From the NCBI GenBank assembly GCA_963573305.1, contig OY754334.1:25661614-25725613 (forward strand): a stretch of 64,000 nucleotides of DNA, given 5' to 3'. The notes beneath the pieces were generated by a model that was not told the origin of the DNA, did no database searches, and saw only the letters and a program-made list of their open reading frames with translations. How positions within the stretch are numbered: position 1 is the stretch's first letter; each line of letters begins with the position of its first letter. The translations under genes and the position numbers were made by a program. Of this stretch, positions 60,817 to 64,000 are shown one piece after another. Origin of the DNA: Pyrrhosoma nymphula (lineage: Eukaryota; Arthropoda; Insecta; Odonata; Coenagrionidae).

Positions 60817-62170
60817 CTATAAACAAAATTTCTTAAAGGTTATTTAGGTAGATCCGAACAACTTCAGTTAAAAAGTTGAAATGAAGGTACGTTTTATTAA
60901 AATAAAATAAATATAGCTTGTTTAAATAGAGAAAATAACAAAAGAATGCGAAAATAAAAATAACATGCAAAATTTCCGCTTCTTCCAGAGCTTGGGGAGT
61001 TCTCAACATGTACATGAATTCTTTAAAAAGTAAAATTATATATGTTTCCAAAAATAGGAATCCTTAGTCATAGTGCGGCTGTGTTGTATAGTGTGACAAC
61101 GAAGGAGGAGAAAGAAATGGGTGATTTTCTTTAGGCATGAGCAATAACTTTAAGTCTAGAGCCTCCTCATTTTTATTGAAGTCTTTAATGAGATATATTC
61201 CTAGATTTCCCTGAGGCACTTTGTTCATATTTTCTTAAACTCTCCCGAATCAATCTTTATTCCCTCCACTTCCATTCTCAATATATGTTTAGCAGTAACT
61301 GTAATCTTATCGACTCCGTCTCAACTTTTCTTTTAAGCTTAAATCTGCGCGATCCGTTTCGGGAGGCATATGGGGCTGACGTCGCTTGAAATTAATGGTA
61401 TTTTTGCCATTCTCGCCCGAGGGCTTCAAGGTGTCTAAGGCATTCGTATTTCATTCGTCTTCTGATACTTGTATAATACGAGAATATTTCACAGGAGTTA
61501 ACAAGTATATTTCGTGAAATACTATGCGTTTATGCTATGAATCCCGCTAATGCATGTATTACGGCTTCAAGTAAGCAAAAAGCAATATTACCATGTCCGT
61601 TAGTCATGAAGTTTCCAATTCTACTTAGTTACGCCATGTTTTGAAATAATTTTATGTTTTTGTTTTTCCTCTTCTGTTTTATTAGATTCATTTTAATCTT
61701 ACTTCGAATTTTTACCCAGCTATTTGTCATAAATCTGCTCAAAAAAATGTAGTGGGTCAAAATTCTCCTACAGTCATTGCTCTTCATTGTTTTAAGCAAG
61801 GGCTTCAGATCCATAGCGTAGGAAGCATCATAGCAATATGTTACTATGCATCCATCCTATAGTGTATAGAGGCTTTTCCCGGATTTTGTGATGAAGTAAA
61901 TTAAACGAAAGCAGTTTTCAATTTAGACATTGATAAGAAAATTATGTTATTTGATTTGGTACCAACATCAGAGTCATAAGAATGTGACAATTATAATTTT
62001 TGTTATTTTTTAAAAAGTATGGTTGGATTCGAGAATAATGGGTAACCGTTTTCAAAATTTCATACTGGATACATTTTCTTTGGAGACAAAAAAATAAGTG
62101 AATGGTGTCGATTTCATTTCTGTGTCGATTTTGTTCAAATTGCATTAATTGACGACGATCATGAGAAAAC
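60817..62170. other. No gene recognised
   Basis: AT-rich. If the 60.5-60.8 kb exon is real, this would be its upstream intron on the minus strand. Confidence 0.4.
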
Positions 62171-62174
62171 ATCT

Positions 62175-62480
62175 GCGTCATTTTCCCCGTCCCTCGTCGG
62201 TCAAAATATCCACATAAAGCAGCATTACCTCTCCCGGTTTTTGAGAACCTCGTGAAGTCCGCGTCGTAGAAACGACAAATAAAAATAACTTCTCCGCTTG
62301 CTCGCGTTTTATCGCCTCGCGTCTGGGCGTTTGTCCGACCCGCAAACTCGTCATGCCCACTCGGCCGGGAAGGGTGGGCGGAGAAGGGGACGGAAAGGGG
62401 TTCTCGTTCTCCCGCGATTCAAAGGCTAAGAGATAGCGGCGGTCCATTCTCCACACATTCCACGAGATTCCGAGCGAGCA
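62175..62480. other. GC/CpG-rich block
   Basis: A CG-containing block with an open minus-strand frame starting MDRRYLLAFESRENENPF near 62446. It is upstream of the candidate exon in minus orientation and could be a promoter or 5' exon region, but no linking splice site is demonstrated. Confidence 0.3.
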
Positions 62481-62529
62481 GCAACGAGAAGTGTAGGAAA
62501 ATAGATATGGAAAGAGTAGTTGATTATAC

Positions 62530-62630
62530 TCCGGAGGCGTGGTAACCTAGTTGATAGCGCAATGTTCTGTACATCTGAAGGCGCCCAAATACCAATCCGG
62601 CTATCGTACATAACCATCCTCTTTTTAATC
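62530..62630 (+). mobile_element. Degenerate tRNA-like/SINE sequence
   Basis: GTGGTAACCTAGTTGATAGC near 62539 resembles a tRNA D-arm/A box (TGGCCTAGTGGTTAGCGC style). It is followed 40 bp later by CCAAATACCAATCCGG, a poor B-box match. Possibly an old SINE head. Confidence 0.35.
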
Positions 62631-63361
62631 TAATCGGGAAATGTTTTTAGTTGCTGTAATCTACTGAGGAAAAAAATAGTTGAACTGGATACATGGCCTC
62701 TCTAATCCAAAATCGGTGAATTTTTCACGCTATAGTCGTTATGGCCAGGTCATCTCTAATACTCACAATTAAATTAACCATGAAGTAAAGAATTTCTGCT
62801 CAAAGTTTGCTCAAAGAACTGATTATCTCGTTATTATATTAGATAAAACTTAATTTATTTATTTTGTGGAAAAACTGTTGATTTAAAATAAATTAATTCT
62901 ATAAAATGTCTTAATGTGTGACGCGTTAAAGACGATAAAGATTGGGAAATTAAAGTGATTAAACAATAAAAAGCACATTAACATTTATTTTGGATAAATT
63001 ATAGCATTGAGAGGCATGCCTATAACTGATGAAGTGAAGTTGGATATTTTAGAGAGGGAGGAAAAATATGCTTGTAGTCAATAATGAGAAAAAGGAAAAC
63101 ATGGCATTCGGAAAAGAGAACTAAAGTAAATGCTATCAAGTTGGGCATTGGAAAGGGTCTTATAAGTGATATAGCCTTTATTTGATAAATATTGTGGTAA
63201 ACCACAACTCTGTGTATCAAGGAATTTCAGATGCAGAAGGAAAAAGGGATATCAAAGAGGAGATAAATTAATATTCTGGGACATATAAATTAAATAGTGC
63301 GTCTCTGGTAAACCTGGAATAGTTAAAAATGGAATTAAACTCATTCCAACGTAGGTGTGAA
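62631..63361. other. AT-rich DNA, nothing recognised
   Basis: Only short AT-driven frames and no element signature. Confidence 0.4.
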
Positions 63362-63690
63362 TTGGGTTGAATTGGTTGTCAGAGTAATGGATACCCATGA
63401 TGAGGGCCCGAGTTTGACTCCCGTCATTGCATGAGATTTTCAACTGAAATCTCGATTCCCACTTGGGTGCTACGTGGAGAGCATTTCAAGAACAGTACTT
63501 ACTCCGTCGGAAGGGACGTTAAATTTTGGTCACTTTGCGCCCTTTGTTAAGAATTGCCTCGTCTTTTTTACGTGTCTATCTCTACCCTTCTTCCAATTTT
63601 GCTTCTCTCCTGCAGTCCTGCCTGCCTGCCCTTAGTGGAGCAAATACCACATTCGGTTGCCTCCCCAAAGGACCAACTCATTTAGTTTAG
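63362..63690 (+). mobile_element. Long tRNA-derived SINE
   Basis: An A-box-like TTGTCAGAGTAATGG segment (near 63376) is followed by a B-box-like CGAGTTTGACTCCCGTC at 63409-63425. The body then has ATGAGATTTTCAACTGAAATC, ACGTGGAGAGCATTTC, ACTCCGTCGGAAGGGACGTT, and later CCTCCCCAAAGGACCAACTC. I recall SINE bodies containing a TCCGTCGG.AGGGACGTTAA segment from arthropod genomes; that is memory, not a search. No clear poly-A/simple tail or target duplication, so the ends are approximate. Confidence 0.65.
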
Positions 63691-64000
63691 GTGTCTTAGC
63701 ATGCATTCATTTTATGGCATATACTCAGAGATAGAAAGGCGGCAAAAGAAAAGGATAAGGAAGCCACAAACTAAGGAATGCAATATTGCGATATAGAAAC
63801 ATCGAGAGGAGATTTATAAATGTAGAAAACATAAAGCAACATATGCAATGCTTGTAAGCCTTATGAAAAACTTACTTCATCAGGAAAGAATTAAATTTCT
63901 GCAGTCATTATGAAGAGATTCCTTCAGGCGTCACTTTGTGAAAGGTTTCCATAGTGAAAATAACTAGGCATACTTTTAGTATATTCCACACTTTTTTATT
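63691..64000. other. No gene recognised
   Basis: Short AT-rich flank to the end of the window; nothing identified. Confidence 0.4.

Overview
This is eukaryotic, AT-rich, repeat-laden DNA, most likely from an arthropod and probably an insect. No bacterial or viral gene organisation is present: there are no long ORFs, no operons and no CRISPR array. The named content is nearly all transposable elements, satellite DNA and hairpin repeats in an intergenic or intronic background. The arthropod call is an inference from the mix of elements (tRNA-derived SINEs, jockey-like and R2/R4-like LINEs, Penelope-like DNA, mariner and hAT-type relics). The sequence alone does not fix a species.

Layout. 1-1970: the edge of a tandem satellite with a 241-bp unit. 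3.75-4.43 kb: 3' tail of a LINE on the minus strand. 4.5-20 kb: mostly unrecognised DNA with a diverged 66-bp duplication, a C-rich minisatellite, a tRNA-derived SINE at 12.2 kb, a SINE fragment at 16.1 kb and several GC/CpG-rich islands. 20.0-22.6 kb: a palindromic MITE-like element, a LINE C-terminal fragment and scattered copies of a GGTTCCGGGTGTGAC motif. 25.1-26.3 kb: a 5'-truncated, frameshifted LINE with a C-terminal restriction-enzyme-like endonuclease.

29.8-33.0 kb: the best-defined element, a 3,153-bp DNA transposon with a perfect 8-bp target duplication, terminal inverted repeats of about 415-425 bp and a spliced transposase gene of four recognisable exons that carries several inactivating lesions. 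34.2 kb: a near-perfect foldback repeat. 46.2-48.9 kb: a mariner relic, a possible LINE endonuclease relic and a jockey-like reverse-transcriptase relic. 55.3-57.1 kb: a hAT-type MITE and a Penelope-like GIY-YIG endonuclease relic. Small hairpins with a shared CTGANGA-N-stem-GAAA architecture recur at 26.5, 36.1, 47.4 and 55.2 kb.

Host genes. No complete host gene is recognised. The best candidate is a 297-bp phase-0 open exon at 60,520-60,816 (minus), flanked by AG and GT signals and encoding an unrecognised cysteine-containing segment. Weaker candidates are possible first exons at 54.5 kb and 15.9 kb (plus strand). The genes do not form a visible pathway; the window reads as successive layers of mobile-element insertion.
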